From assembly GCA_949289005.1 (NCBI GenBank), contig CASEMQ010000007.1:137295-170120 (forward strand): a DNA stretch of 32,826 nucleotides, read 5' to 3'. Position 1 is the first letter of the stretch. Every line of letters begins with the position of its first letter. This document shows, piece by piece, positions 22,948 to 31,650 of this stretch. Made by a program: the position numbers and the translations under genes. The notes below the pieces were generated by a model, which ran no database searches, was not told the origin of the DNA, and saw only the letters and a list, made by a program, of their open reading frames with translations. The DNA is from an uncultured Lentisphaeraceae bacterium. GTDB taxonomy: Bacteria > Verrucomicrobiota > Kiritimatiellia > RFP12 > DVOR01.

Positions 22948-25266
22948 ATGGAAGTCGTTGTCATTCTCCTTGTGGTTTTTGTCATGGGCGCGCTTCTCGT
23001 GACGCCAATCTTGTTGTTCTGGTTGTTATTCACGCTCGGGGGGTTGCGCGACGAGATGGACGCGCTCCGGTTGGCCGTCCGCGAATTGCTTGCCCAACAG
23101 GAACAGAAGCCTAGGGCGGTGACGCATGAGGTCGCCGCGCCCGCGCCGAAGGTAAGGGAGGCCGATCGCCCCGCGCCTCCGCCGCCCGCGCCCGCGCCCA
23201 TCGTGATACGCAAGCCTATGCCCCCGCCCGAGCCGAGCCCCGCGCCGAGCCCCGTCGCGCCGTCTCCGGCGCCTTCGCCGAAGCCTGTGCCGAAGGCGCC
23301 GCCGGCCGTCGCGACGCAGACGCCGTTCGATCGTTGGGTGGCCGGGATTGGCGCGGTGATTGCCGATTGGTTTTTGGTGCGGGGGCGGTTCGCGCCGCGT
23401 GGCACGGTGTCGCGCGAGACGGCGCTGGCTGTGCAATGGTTGGTGCGCGCGGGGATTCTCACCGTGATCGTCGGCATTGCGTTCTTTGTGCGGTGGGCCA
23501 TCGCGCGGGGAATGTTGGGGCCGATGGGCCGGTGCGCGCTGACGGCGCTGACGGGGCTGGCGCTTTTGGGTGGTGGTGTGTGGTTGCTTCGTACGCGCTA
23601 TCGGCCTGTGGGCGAGGGGTTGGCCGGAATTGGCGCGGTGGCGCTCTATTTCGCGGTTTACGCCGCCACCGCGATGTTCGCGCTGTGGCCAGTCTCGTTG
23701 GGGTTCGGCGGGATGGTCGTGGTTACGCTCGGGGTGGGGGCCTTTGCGTTGGGGGCGCGACTGCCCGCCGTGGCTACGCTGGCGACCGTCGGCGGGATGC
23801 TCACGCCCGTGTTGTTGCGGGGCGAGACGGCAAACCTGACCGTGCTTTATTCCTATCTCGGGCTCTTCGTGCTTTGTGTCGGCGCGGGTGCATGGTGGCG
23901 GCGATGGGATGCCTTGGCGGCGCTCGGCTTCGCGCTCGCGTGGTGCGTTACGCTGGCCGCGCCGTGGCGGGACGTTTCGCAGGCGTGGGTCGTGTTGTTG
24001 CACCTTTTGGCCGTGGCCTATGCGGCGATGGCGCTTCTGCGCGGGAAAACGCGGGAGGCATGGCTCCCCTTCGCGGCGCAACTGATGAACCTTGCCGTTT
24101 TTTGGGGCGTCCTCTTTTTCCAGAGCGTGCCCGACGCCGTGGGCGCGAGCCTGGCCGCGACGTTGGCAATCGTGCACGCCCTGTTCGCCATTCTGACGCG
24201 TCACCTCGCCGCGCGGCGGCTCACGTGGTGCGGCGTGTTGATGGCGTTGGTCGACTTGGCGCTTGGCGTCACCTTCCTGCTTGGCGAGGCGGAGGTGACG
24301 GTGGCGTGGTGCGTGCTGGCCATCGCCGCGGTGGAGCTGGGGCATCGCGTCCGCGAGCCCGCCCTTGCCGAATTGGGGCAGGGCTTCGCTTGCATCGCCT
24401 TGGCCGTCGCACTCGGTGTCACGCTTGTCAATGTCGATCCCGGCGTGTCTGTCTCCGTCCGACGGGTCACCACTTGTCTGGTCGGTGTCCTGTTCGTGGG
24501 GGCGCACGCCTTGTTGCGGGCCGACATCCTGCGTGCGACCATCGGCCAGGTTTTGCCGTTGGCCGCGTGGACTTTCCTCTTGCTCGACCTGCCCATTTCC
24601 ATTTACCTCTTTGGACTGACGGACAATATCGCGTTCTGCGTCTCCACCGGCGGCGTTGCCCTCTTGGGCGTCCTCTTGGCCTGTGTCGTCCGCCCGCGGG
24701 ATGGTTATTTGCGCGTCTTTGCGCTGGCGCTTTTCCTGTTGGCCGTCTTGCCGGTGGTCTTTTTCTTCTTGGAACGGCTTGTGGTCGCGGAGACGTGGTT
24801 GGCCTGGCCGCTAGTGCTCGCGGGACTTCTCTTGGCGCTTGGGATGCGCTGGGCCTGGTGCGTGGCGGCCGCGCTTGGGGCGGTGCGCACCGAACGCGAG
24901 CGGACGTTCGCCCGCGGCGCGTCCACGGTTGCCACCTTCTGTGTTGTGTGGGCCGTGTTGACGCGCCTGGCCAACGACTTCGGCGCGCAATGGGGCGACG
25001 ACGCCGCCAATGTTGCCGTCAGCGTTACGTGGGCGCTCTTCGCCTTCTATTTGATTGCCTTTGGGTTTCGGTACGCGAGCCGTGCGTCTCGCCTTGCCGC
25101 GTTGGGGCTCTTCGGCCTTACTTTGGCCAAGGTCTTTCTCTTTGACCTCGCGGCCTTGGCGATTGCCTGGCGTATTGTCGTTGCCATTCCCGTTGGCTTG
25201 CTCCTCATCTTCGCCGCGGTTCTCTACTTGCGCTTTTCCGCCAAGTCGCCGGGGCGGGGCGTGTGA
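22948..25266 (+). CDS. DUF2339 polytopic membrane protein
   Basis: 772 residues. An N-terminal anchor helix (EVVVILLVVFVMGALLVTP), a short helical stretch (LRDEMDALRLAVRELLAQQ), then a Pro/Ala-rich linker (about 65-125), then some 20 or more hydrophobic helices. Family signs of DUF2339: FDRWVAGIGAVIADW, LTVIVGIAFFVRWAIARG, GRCALTALTGLALLGGG, GEGLAGIGAVALYFAVYAA and GGMLTPVLL. ATG 22948 was chosen because AAGGGAG lies seven to eight bases upstream; the frame opens earlier at TTG 22927, but that would place the ribosome site inside the gene. Function unknown in the family; context suggests envelope biology. Confidence 0.9.
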   Translation: MEVVVILLVVFVMGALLVTPILLFWLLFTLGGLRDEMDALRLAVRELLAQQEQKPRAVTHEVAAPAPKVREADRPAPPPPAPAPIVIRKPMPPPEPSPAPSPVAPSPAPSPKPVPKAPPAVATQTPFDRWVAGIGAVIADWFLVRGRFAPRGTVSRETALAVQWLVRAGILTVIVGIAFFVRWAIARGMLGPMGRCALTALTGLALLGGGVWLLRTRYRPVGEGLAGIGAVALYFAVYAATAMFALWPVSLGFGGMVVVTLGVGAFALGARLPAVATLATVGGMLTPVLLRGETANLTVLYSYLGLFVLCVGAGAWWRRWDALAALGFALAWCVTLAAPWRDVSQAWVVLLHLLAVAYAAMALLRGKTREAWLPFAAQLMNLAVFWGVLFFQSVPDAVGASLAATLAIVHALFAILTRHLAARRLTWCGVLMALVDLALGVTFLLGEAEVTVAWCVLAIAAVELGHRVREPALAELGQGFACIALAVALGVTLVNVDPGVSVSVRRVTTCLVGVLFVGAHALLRADILRATIGQVLPLAAWTFLLLDLPISIYLFGLTDNIAFCVSTGGVALLGVLLACVVRPRDGYLRVFALALFLLAVLPVVFFFLERLVVAETWLAWPLVLAGLLLALGMRWAWCVAAALGAVRTERERTFARGASTVATFCVVWAVLTRLANDFGAQWGDDAANVAVSVTWALFAFYLIAFGFRYASRASRLAALGLFGLTLAKVFLFDLAALAIAWRIVVAIPVGLLLIFAAVLYLRFSAKSPGRGV

Positions 25267-25289
25267 GGCGCCGCCGGCGCGGACATGAA

Positions 25290-25330
25290 GGCACAAGCGG
25301 CTCCCAGCCGTTCGGACGGGAGCTTGTGCC
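25290..25330. terminator. Hairpin between convergent DUF2339 and nrdR genes
   Basis: Interrupted stem GGCACAAG-cgg-CTCCC / GGGAG-CTTGTGCC. There is no T-run on either side, so it may be a weak bidirectional terminator or an mRNA 3'-end stabiliser. Confidence 0.4.
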
Positions 25331-25346
25331 GTGTGCGGCGGTTGTC

Positions 25347-25805
25347 CTAGGGATTGCCCTCGTCGATTTGGCGGACAGCTTCGATGAATTGCTGGACGTT
25401 GTCGAAGGCGGAGTAGACGGAGGCGAAGCGGATGTAGGCCACGGCATCGAAGGGGCGGAGACGCTCCATGATGAGCGCGCCGATTTCCTGCGACTGGATT
25501 TCCTCCAAACCTCTCTGCTCAATCGCATTCACGATGCCATCGATGAGGCGCTCGAGGTCGGCACTCTTGATGGGGCGCTTTTGGCAGGCGGAGTTGAGAC
25601 CGCGCTCGATTTTGTCGCGGGCGAAGGGCTCGCGCGAACCGTCGCGCTTGATGACGCGGGGCAGGCGGCGCTCAATACGTTCGTGGGTGGTGAAGCGGCA
25701 CCCGCAGAGATTGCACCGGCGACGTCGGCGGATGCTGGCGTTGTCGGCACTGGCGCGGGTGTCGAGCACATGGTCGTTGTTGCCGCCGCAACGGGGGCAT
25801 CGCAT
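25347..25805 (-). CDS. nrdR: Transcriptional repressor NrdR
   Basis: Zinc-ribbon/ATP-cone repressor of ribonucleotide reductase genes that senses the (d)ATP pool. 152 residues, normal. Zinc ligands C3, C6, C31, C34 (MRCPRCGG, CNLCGCRF); the RRRRCNLCG and FTTHERIE blocks are typical; the ATP cone covers about 49-139 (VIKRDGSREPFARDKIERGL, VAYIRFASVYSAF). ATG 25805. Ten bases after the response regulator gene, last in its operon. No nrd genes are in the window. Confidence 0.97.
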   Translation of the reverse strand: MRCPRCGGNNDHVLDTRASADNASIRRRRRCNLCGCRFTTHERIERRLPRVIKRDGSREPFARDKIERGLNSACQKRPIKSADLERLIDGIVNAIEQRGLEEIQSQEIGALIMERLRPFDAVAYIRFASVYSAFDNVQQFIEAVRQIDEGNP

Positions 25806-25815
25806 GGGAGATTCC

Positions 25816-26583
25816 TCAGACGATGGCCGTGAGAGCCGCTTGGGCAATTGCCGTGCCGTCGAGCCCCTCGACCTTGGTGACTTGGCGAGGGTCGATAAAG
25901 GCCCACTTCTCGGGGGTCTTCTCGGCGGAGTAGACCACCACGGGGATGGCTTGGCCGGCGGGCAGCTTGCGGAGGATTTCCAGCACGCCGTCGGCGCCGA
26001 GCCCTTCGGCATCCATCGGCAGGATGAGGCCGGCGGGATGGCGGGCGATGACGGCCTCAACGGCTTCGGGGCCGGTGTGGACGGCCTCCACGGAGAACCC
26101 GGCCTTGCCGAGAGCTTCGCGGAAAGCGTTGGCACGGATGGCGTTGGGCTCGGCCAGCACCACCAGGCGGCGCACGTCGTTGCCCACCAGCATCGTGTCG
26201 CCGTGGGGCAGGTCGCTCTCGGAGAAGAGGATGCGTTGCACCTCGGCGAGGAGCTCGTCGGGGTCGGCGGGTTTGGTGACGAAGCCGGCAATCTGCTTGT
26301 CGGCGAAGAATTCGGCCATGTCGCCGCGCGCCGTCAGCACGAGAACGGGCACGCGGGTACGACCCAGTCGGTCGGTAATGCGCTCCAAGAAGCCCGTGCC
26401 GCTCATGCCCGGCATCCCGAGGTCGAGGATTACGAGGTCGGGAAGCGCTTCGGTCATTTGCGCGAGCGCCTCTTCCCCAGACGCCGCGCAGGTCACCTCA
26501 TAGCCGGCGGCCATGAGAAAATCGCCCAGCATCATGCGGATGTTGGGGTCGTCATCGACGAGGAGGAGGCGCTTGGTGCCCAT
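25816..26583 (-). CDS. Response regulator with two receiver domains, the second degenerate
   Basis: 255 residues and no DNA-binding or enzyme output domain. Receiver 1 (about 4-120) is complete: acidic pair VDDD (9-12), phospho-acceptor Asp54 in VILDLGMPG, Thr84, Lys104 in VTKPAD. Receiver 2 (about 137-255) keeps the fold pattern (RRLVVLAEPNAIRANAFREAL, GFSVEAVHTGPEAVEAV) but has AEPN in place of the acidic pair and ILPMD at the phospho site, so it is a pseudo-receiver. It may relay or dimerise. AAGGAG precedes ATG 26583. No histidine kinase gene is near, so the input is unknown. Confidence 0.9.
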   Translation of the reverse strand: MGTKRLLLVDDDPNIRMMLGDFLMAAGYEVTCAASGEEALAQMTEALPDLVILDLGMPGMSGTGFLERITDRLGRTRVPVLVLTARGDMAEFFADKQIAGFVTKPADPDELLAEVQRILFSESDLPHGDTMLVGNDVRRLVVLAEPNAIRANAFREALGKAGFSVEAVHTGPEAVEAVIARHPAGLILPMDAEGLGADGVLEILRKLPAGQAIPVVVYSAEKTPEKWAFIDPRQVTKVEGLDGTAIAQAALTAIV

Positions 26584-26592
26584 GTTCGCTCC

Positions 26593-28005
26593 TTATTCGG
26601 CCATGAAGGCACGATACGCGCGGTAGGTCATGTAGCAATCGAACTTCGTGGCGGCTTCCCACGGCGCGTGCATGTTCAGCAACGGCACGCCGAAATCCAC
26701 CACGTCCATCCCATAGCGGGCCATGAAGAGGGCGATGGTGCCGCCGCCGCCCTTTTCGCAGCGCCCCAGCTCGCCGGCTTGCCACACCACGCCATCTTTG
26801 GCGAAGATGCGGCGCAGGTCGGCGATGAACTCGGCGCGCGCGTCCGAGGCGCCGCTTTTGCCACGGGATCCGGTGTATTTGATGAGGCATCCGCCGGCGT
26901 TGAGGGCGGCCATGTTGTTGGTGGAGTCGGCGTGCGGGAAGTGCGGGTCGCTCGCGGCGCAAACATCGGCCGAGAGCATGCGGCTGGCCTCGAGGGCACG
27001 GCGTACGGCTAGATCCGTTGGGACGCCCGCGGGTGTCTGGCGCGCGATCAACTCGGCCACGGAGTTCTCGAAGAAGGTGGAATCCATGCCGGTGGCACCG
27101 ACGGAGCCGATTTCCTCCTTGTCGCAGAGTAGCACCATCGCGGTGTGCGTGGGCACGGTCGGCAGATCCATCAGGGCCTTGAGCCCGGCATAGGCGCAGA
27201 CGCGATCGTCGTGGCCGTAACCCACAATCATCGAGCGGTCAAGCCCCAAGTCGCGCGGCAGGCCCGCGGGAACCAACTCCAGCTCCGCAGAGAGGAAGTC
27301 CTCCTCCGTCACGCCGTATTCCGTTTCCAAGATGCGCAGGATGTTGCGCTTCACGCGCTCCTTCGCTTCGTCGTCGCCTGCCTGGCCGATGGCGGGAGCC
27401 GAGCCGATCAACGCGTCCATGTCCTCGGGGTCGAATGCTTCGGAAACCTTTTTGCCGCTTTGCTCGGCGCCGAAGTGGGGGAGAATGTCGGTAATTTGGA
27501 AGACGGGGTCCTCGGGTTTGTCGCCGATGGCGATTTCCACCTTGGAGCCATCGGGCTTGACAATCACCCCGTAAAGCGCCAAGGGGTGAACCAGCCAGTG
27601 GAACTTTTTGATGCCCCCGTAGTAGTGCGTGTCGAAGTAGGCCAGCCCGCCCTTTTCGCACAGCGGCACGGGCTTGAGATCGATGCGCGGCGCGTCGGTG
27701 TGCCCGCCGATCACGCGCAGCCCCTCGGCCACGGGCTGTTGGCCAATCACCGCCGCCATCAACGTCTTGCCGTGATAGCCGCGATAGACCTTGTCGCCCG
27801 GCTTGAGCGACGCATAGGTCGACAATTCGCGGAAGCCGTGCGCCTCGATGCGGCGCACGGCCTCGGCGTAGGCCCGGCGCTCCGTCTTGGCGATGCCCAG
27901 ATAGCCCATGTAATCGGCGGCGTAGGCGGCGCAGGCCGCGTTCTCCTCGGTCGAGAGCGTCCCGATGGCGTTCTCGCGCATCTTCCGTTCGGTGGTGTTG
28001 CCCAT
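26593..28005 (-). CDS. M18-family zinc aminopeptidase
   Basis: 470 residues; cytosolic dinuclear metallopeptidase that removes N-terminal residues from peptides (M18, aspartyl aminopeptidase type). Metal and catalytic positions are present: H102 in GGHTDAPR, the Asp pair in GYGHDDRVCAY (266-267), the Glu pair in CDKEEIGSVG (297-298), Asp341 in SADVCAASDPHF and H440 in NMHAPWE. ATG 28005 with AAAGGAGT eight bases upstream. 24 bases after the iron alcohol dehydrogenase stop; it continues into the response regulator gene with a nine-base gap. Confidence 0.95.
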   Translation of the reverse strand: MGNTTERKMRENAIGTLSTEENAACAAYAADYMGYLGIAKTERRAYAEAVRRIEAHGFRELSTYASLKPGDKVYRGYHGKTLMAAVIGQQPVAEGLRVIGGHTDAPRIDLKPVPLCEKGGLAYFDTHYYGGIKKFHWLVHPLALYGVIVKPDGSKVEIAIGDKPEDPVFQITDILPHFGAEQSGKKVSEAFDPEDMDALIGSAPAIGQAGDDEAKERVKRNILRILETEYGVTEEDFLSAELELVPAGLPRDLGLDRSMIVGYGHDDRVCAYAGLKALMDLPTVPTHTAMVLLCDKEEIGSVGATGMDSTFFENSVAELIARQTPAGVPTDLAVRRALEASRMLSADVCAASDPHFPHADSTNNMAALNAGGCLIKYTGSRGKSGASDARAEFIADLRRIFAKDGVVWQAGELGRCEKGGGGTIALFMARYGMDVVDFGVPLLNMHAPWEAATKFDCYMTYRAYRAFMAE

Positions 28006-28029
28006 CTCAAACTCCTTTGTTCCGTGAAC

Positions 28030-29139
28030 TCAAAAGCCTGTGCGGTAGATGTCCATCACTTCCTCGGGCGAAGGCATCGCACGGTATTTCTTGACCAAAT
28101 CCAGACGGAGCGGCTCACGCGCGAAGCGCACCAACTCTTCTTCCGAGGGCGCCTCCGGGGTTGTCCCAGCCGTGTCCAGCATGGCATCCACCAACGCCTG
28201 CAATTCCTCCGGGTCGCGCAGGCCGGCGGCCTGCAAGAGGCGTGCCGTCTGCGAGGGGCACGTCCGCTCCATGAACTCCAGGTAACCGGCCAAGAGCACG
28301 CCGTTTGCGCGGCCGTGCGGGAACCCTTTGTAGTAGGTCAGCGGATAGCCCATTGCGTGAACCAGGCCGGTCCCCGCCTGGGCGATTGCCATCCCCGCGA
28401 TTGTCGAGGCGTAGTGCAATTGCGCCCGGTTCACGAAGTCTCCGTGAGCCAGGCGCACCAATTCCGGCGCGATCAGCCGGGTCGCCTCGAGGCAGAGCGC
28501 TTCCGAGAAGCGCGTGGCGCGCGGCGAGTAGGCGGCTTCGATGGCGTGCGACAAGGCGTCGAGCGCCGTGTCCGCCATCGTCGCCACGGGGAGGCTCTCC
28601 AGATAACGTGCGTCCAAAAGTGCCACGCGCGGGAAGAGACAGGCGGCCGAGACGTTTCGCTTGGTCTTCGCCCCATGGTCGGTGATGATGGCATAGGGGG
28701 TCACTTCGCTCCCCGTTCCGCAGGTCAGCGGCACTGCCACGATGGGCAACGCCGCATCGGTCGTCTCCGGCGCGATGCGGAAGAAGGACGCTTGCGGCAC
28801 GTTCAGGCCGGCCACCCAGGCGATGGCCTTGGCTGCATCCAACGGCGAGCCGCCACCGATGCCGATTACGAAGTCGCACCCCTCCTGGCGCGCCAGTTCC
28901 GCGCCCACGTAAATCTGTGCCACGTCCGGGTTGGCCTGCACCCCGGCGAAATGCGCCCACGCCACCCCATGCGTTTTCAGCGTCTCCGTCACGTCCCCCA
29001 ACGCTCCCGAGCGTTCCGCGCCTTGAGCCCCGCTCACAATCAAAGCCTTCTTGCCCAAGAGCCATCGTTCCGCTTCTTTGCGGACGCACCCGGGGCCCGA
29101 GAAAATCGCCGTTGGCAAATAAAATCGCACGCTTTCCAT
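28030..29139 (-). CDS. Iron-containing alcohol dehydrogenase
   Basis: 369 residues, NAD(P)-dependent group III dehydrogenase, cytosolic. Nucleotide motif GGGSPLD (95-101), TCGTGSEVTPYA (139-150), metal ligands D194 and H198 in DTALDALSHAIEA, H261 and H275 in HAMGYPLT and FPHGRANG. Substrate unknown: ethanol, butanol and glycerol-type enzymes share this core. The ATG at 29139 (MESVRFY) is preferred, since GAGGTG lies just before it and the frame's earlier ATG at 29160 falls at the predicted start of transcription. First gene of its operon. Confidence 0.93.
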   Translation of the reverse strand: MESVRFYLPTAIFSGPGCVRKEAERWLLGKKALIVSGAQGAERSGALGDVTETLKTHGVAWAHFAGVQANPDVAQIYVGAELARQEGCDFVIGIGGGSPLDAAKAIAWVAGLNVPQASFFRIAPETTDAALPIVAVPLTCGTGSEVTPYAIITDHGAKTKRNVSAACLFPRVALLDARYLESLPVATMADTALDALSHAIEAAYSPRATRFSEALCLEATRLIAPELVRLAHGDFVNRAQLHYASTIAGMAIAQAGTGLVHAMGYPLTYYKGFPHGRANGVLLAGYLEFMERTCPSQTARLLQAAGLRDPEELQALVDAMLDTAGTTPEAPSEEELVRFAREPLRLDLVKKYRAMPSPEEVMDIYRTGF

Positions 29140-29162
29140 AGCACCTCGTATAATGTCCATGC

Positions 29163-29171
29163 ATTATATCA
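29163..29171 (-). promoter_or_regulatory. Extended -10 promoter of the iron alcohol dehydrogenase operon
   Basis: Minus strand TATAAT (29163-29168) preceded by TGA. Predicted start near 29156, leader under 20 bases with GAGGTG. No good -35. It lies in the 48-base gap after the QueH fusion stop. Confidence 0.6.
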
Positions 29172-29187
29172 CAATTTCGCCATCGCG

Positions 29188-30966
29188 TTAGAGTGTGGCC
29201 AGCGGGATGGGGCGGCCTCCGGCCAAGCGCGAGGCTTCCGCGGCGTAGGCCATGGCGTGGGCTTGGATGCATTCGTGGAAGCGGGCGGCGTAACGGACGG
29301 GCGGCAGGGTGCGCAGGGTGTCCACCCAATCGCGCAAGAGTCCGCCGTTGCCCATGGCGTAGGAACTGTCGTGCGTGGCGCCGCCGGCCTCCAGCGCGGC
29401 ATCCCAGATCCAAGAGGAGCGGTCGGAGTAACGGCGGATGGTGAGGGTGCGCGCGTCGCCGATAATCTCGCCGTCGGTGAGGCAGAGGTGTGTCTCGCGG
29501 TCGCGTGCCCACGAATAACTCTCCATGCAGTGTTGCACCGTTATCCCGCCCTCGAAGAGGAGGTTCACCGTCTGGTGGTCCACCGCGTCGTTCCCGCCGG
29601 CATAGACGCACCGCCCGTAGGGGCCGCGCAGGGCGGATTCGATGCCCGCGGGCGAGGCATCGGCCAGCGCGTAGCGCAAATCCGAACCCTCGCGCAGAAG
29701 GCTGATGGCGGAGTAAGGGCACCGCCGCTCGATGGCCGCCGGGCAGTCGAGGCAACGTGTCGCCGCGCCCGCGGGCGCACACTCCGGGCGGAAGTGGCGC
29801 AACCCGCCAAAGGACTGCGCCACGAGGCACCGCCGCCCCACCCACCACGCGAAGAGGTCGAAGTCGTGGCTGCACTTCTGCACGATCATCGGGGTGCTCT
29901 CCCCTGTGCGCCCAAAGGCGCCTCGGCAAAAAGCGTGTGCGGCCTTGCGGTAGCCGACCGGCTCCAGATGTTGGATACTCACCAACCGCCCCAGCGACCC
30001 TCCATGCACCAACTCCGCGATCTTCGCGTAATAGGGCGTGAAGCGCAAGATGTGCCCCACCTGCACCAAGAGCCCCGTCTCGCGCACCGTCGCGTCCAGT
30101 CCCACGCACTCCTCCCATGAGGCGCCGATCGGCTTCTCCAACAGCAAATGGAGCCCCCGTGCCAAAGCCGCCATCGCCGCCGGGTAATGCAGGCGGTCGG
30201 GCAATGCCACGATGGCCGCCTCCGCGCCGGCCACCTCCAAGGCTTCCCGCCAATCGGCGAAAATCGCGCCCGGTGCCAACCCCAGCCGTTCCGCCCATGC
30301 CGTGCGCTCCGCCGCGTCCGGCTCCGCGATGGCCACCACGCGCAAATCCTCCGGGTGCGCCAGTGCCCAGCGTGCGTAGACCCTGCCGCGATAGCCCATC
30401 CCCAAAATCACTACCCGAAACGGTTCCCGATGACGCATTGAAAACTCGCACCCGCAATAAACCTGCCGATAGAGCCCCAATGCCGCCGCGCGGCGGTTGG
30501 AATCCCTGAACCCATCCTTTTTCTTGAAGTCGTAGGGCACGAAAGCCTTGCCCCCCACCTCCCGCCCAATAGCATGGAGCAACACGCTCCGTTTGTGCGG
30601 CGACACCGTCAGGCTCGTGGTAAACGCCGCGCACCCCAGCGCCTTCATCCGCGCCGCCGCCCGCGCCAAGGAAAAACGGAAACAGCGTGCGCACCGCGCG
30701 CCACCCTCCTTGCAATCCTCGAAGCCCCGCGCCACTGCCTCCAACCATTCCTCGTGGTCCGGCGTGTCCTCCACGAACGGTACACCTTCCGCTTGCGCCA
30801 ACGCCAGCGCGGCCTCCCGCCGCCGCAGATACTCCGCCCGCGGCGCGATGTTTGGGTTGAAGAAAAATACCGTCGGCTCCCATCCCTCTTCTTTCAAGAG
30901 ATGGACGCAATGCGCCGCGCAAACGCCGCAGCACGCATGCAACAAAATCCGACCCTTCGCCGCCAT
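29188..30966 (-). CDS. queH: QueH-type epoxyqueuosine reductase fused to a Gfo/Idh/MocA oxidoreductase
   Basis: 592 residues with two whole domains in one frame. Residues 1 to about 176: QueH, which makes queuosine in tRNA; iron-sulfur/zinc cysteines HACCGVC (10-16), CARC (92-95) and the C-terminal CGC (171-173), where free QueH proteins normally end. Residues about 182-592: NAD(P)-binding Gfo/Idh/MocA fold with VVILGMGYRG (185-194), LLLEKPIG, MIVQKCSHDFDLFAWW, and a CLDCPAAIERRCPY insert common in this family. There is no stop or linker between them; an ATG exists at the junction (FSMRHREPF), so internal initiation of the second domain is possible. ATG 30966 chosen for the -10 box six bases before it. 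Confidence 0.88.
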   Translation of the reverse strand: MAAKGRILLHACCGVCAAHCVHLLKEEGWEPTVFFFNPNIAPRAEYLRRREAALALAQAEGVPFVEDTPDHEEWLEAVARGFEDCKEGGARCARCFRFSLARAAARMKALGCAAFTTSLTVSPHKRSVLLHAIGREVGGKAFVPYDFKKKDGFRDSNRRAAALGLYRQVYCGCEFSMRHREPFRVVILGMGYRGRVYARWALAHPEDLRVVAIAEPDAAERTAWAERLGLAPGAIFADWREALEVAGAEAAIVALPDRLHYPAAMAALARGLHLLLEKPIGASWEECVGLDATVRETGLLVQVGHILRFTPYYAKIAELVHGGSLGRLVSIQHLEPVGYRKAAHAFCRGAFGRTGESTPMIVQKCSHDFDLFAWWVGRRCLVAQSFGGLRHFRPECAPAGAATRCLDCPAAIERRCPYSAISLLREGSDLRYALADASPAGIESALRGPYGRCVYAGGNDAVDHQTVNLLFEGGITVQHCMESYSWARDRETHLCLTDGEIIGDARTLTIRRYSDRSSWIWDAALEAGGATHDSSYAMGNGGLLRDWVDTLRTLPPVRYAARFHECIQAHAMAYAAEASRLAGGRPIPLATL

Positions 30967-30972
30967 GCCGCC

Positions 30973-30981
30973 ATTATAGCA
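30973..30981 (-). promoter_or_regulatory. Extended -10 promoter of the QueH fusion, probably leaderless
   Basis: Minus strand TTTGC-TATAAT, six bases before the ATG at 30966: exactly the geometry seen at rarA. No Shine-Dalgarno site fits. Confidence 0.65.
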
Positions 30982-31017
30982 AATGAGTGAGCAGAGAACA
31001 GTGAACAGAAAACAGGG

Positions 31018-31062
31018 CGCCCCGTTCGGGCGACGATGGAATGGGTGGACGATGTGTCGTCC
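31018..31062. repeat. Two small hairpins related to those at 1884-1912
   Basis: CGCCC/GGGCG (31018-31032) and GGACGA-TGTG-TCGTCC (31047-31062). Both the first stem with the following GACG and the ACG-R-TGTGTCG-Y core of the second match the pair upstream of rarA. Just before them is AGAACAGTGAACAGAAAACAG-like short direct repeat DNA (about 30990-31014). No gene from 30979 to 31200. Confidence 0.5.
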
Positions 31063-31200
31063 GCATGGGAAAGGGCACTCGTGGCCGAGAAAACGTTGCC
31101 CGGGAAGCGCGGATGTTTCGTCGCGTCTTGATGTTGCAATCGCAACGGGCACCCGGCGACGGTGTCGCGGGGCGTCCATCAAGTTTTTGGGGGGCGCGGG

Positions 31201-31644
31201 TCAGTGCGTCGTGTCCGCCGCGGCGCACGCGGGGCAAAGCCCCCAGAGGACAAGCGATGCCTCGTCGGCCCGGAAGCCTTGGGGCAATGCCACTTGCCGG
31301 GGCAAATCGCCCGGGAGCGCGCCCAAATCCTCCAACGCGCCGCAACGCGTGCACTTGAAGTGCGCGTGCGGGTCGGTGCGCCCATCGAAGCGCAACTCGC
31401 CATCCTCCGTCCGGATCACCGTGGCCAAGCCATGCGCCACGAACGCGTGCAACACGTTGTAAACGGTTGTGCGCGACAGCGTGGGGTGTCTTGGACGGAG
31501 CGCACGGAAAATTTGGTCGATCGTTGGGTGGATGGGGTGCCCCGCGAGCCACGCCAGGATGGCCAGGCGTGGCTCGGAGGGCGTCAGCCCGTGCGCGCGG
31601 AGGTGCCGGCGGCCTGTCGGTTCGGTGGCGGCCTTCTCGCGCAT
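31201..31644 (-). CDS. Fur-family regulator, PerR-like
   Basis: 147 residues. Winged helix at about 20-85 (RLAILAWLAGHPIHPTIDQIF, SRTTVYNVLHAFVAHGL), metal-sensing HAH at 93-95 (DPHAHFKC) and structural zinc cysteines C98/C101 (CTRC) and C137/C140 (CPAC). Co-transcription with rubrerythrin and the PerR-like box over the shared promoter argue for a peroxide sensor rather than Fur or Zur. It starts six bases after the rubrerythrin stop with a weak ribosome site. Downstream there is no clear terminator. Confidence 0.9.
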   Translation of the reverse strand: MREKAATEPTGRRHLRAHGLTPSEPRLAILAWLAGHPIHPTIDQIFRALRPRHPTLSRTTVYNVLHAFVAHGLATVIRTEDGELRFDGRTDPHAHFKCTRCGALEDLGALPGDLPRQVALPQGFRADEASLVLWGLCPACAAADTTH

Positions 31645-31650
31645 GGCCGC

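Noticed and set aside
20334..23501. Minus-strand open frame of over 1000 codons opposite the GT4 and acyltransferase genes
   Set aside because: Arg/Pro/His-rich shadow text covering three real plus-strand genes that have ribosome sites and family motifs.
29140..29160. Upstream ATG at 29160 for the iron alcohol dehydrogenase
   Set aside because: It is two bases from the -10 box and would precede the transcript start; ATG 29139 has a ribosome site.
27145..30120. Plus-strand open frame of about 990 codons opposite three minus-strand genes
   Set aside because: No motif, no ribosome site, and it covers well-supported M18, iron alcohol dehydrogenase and QueH-fusion genes.
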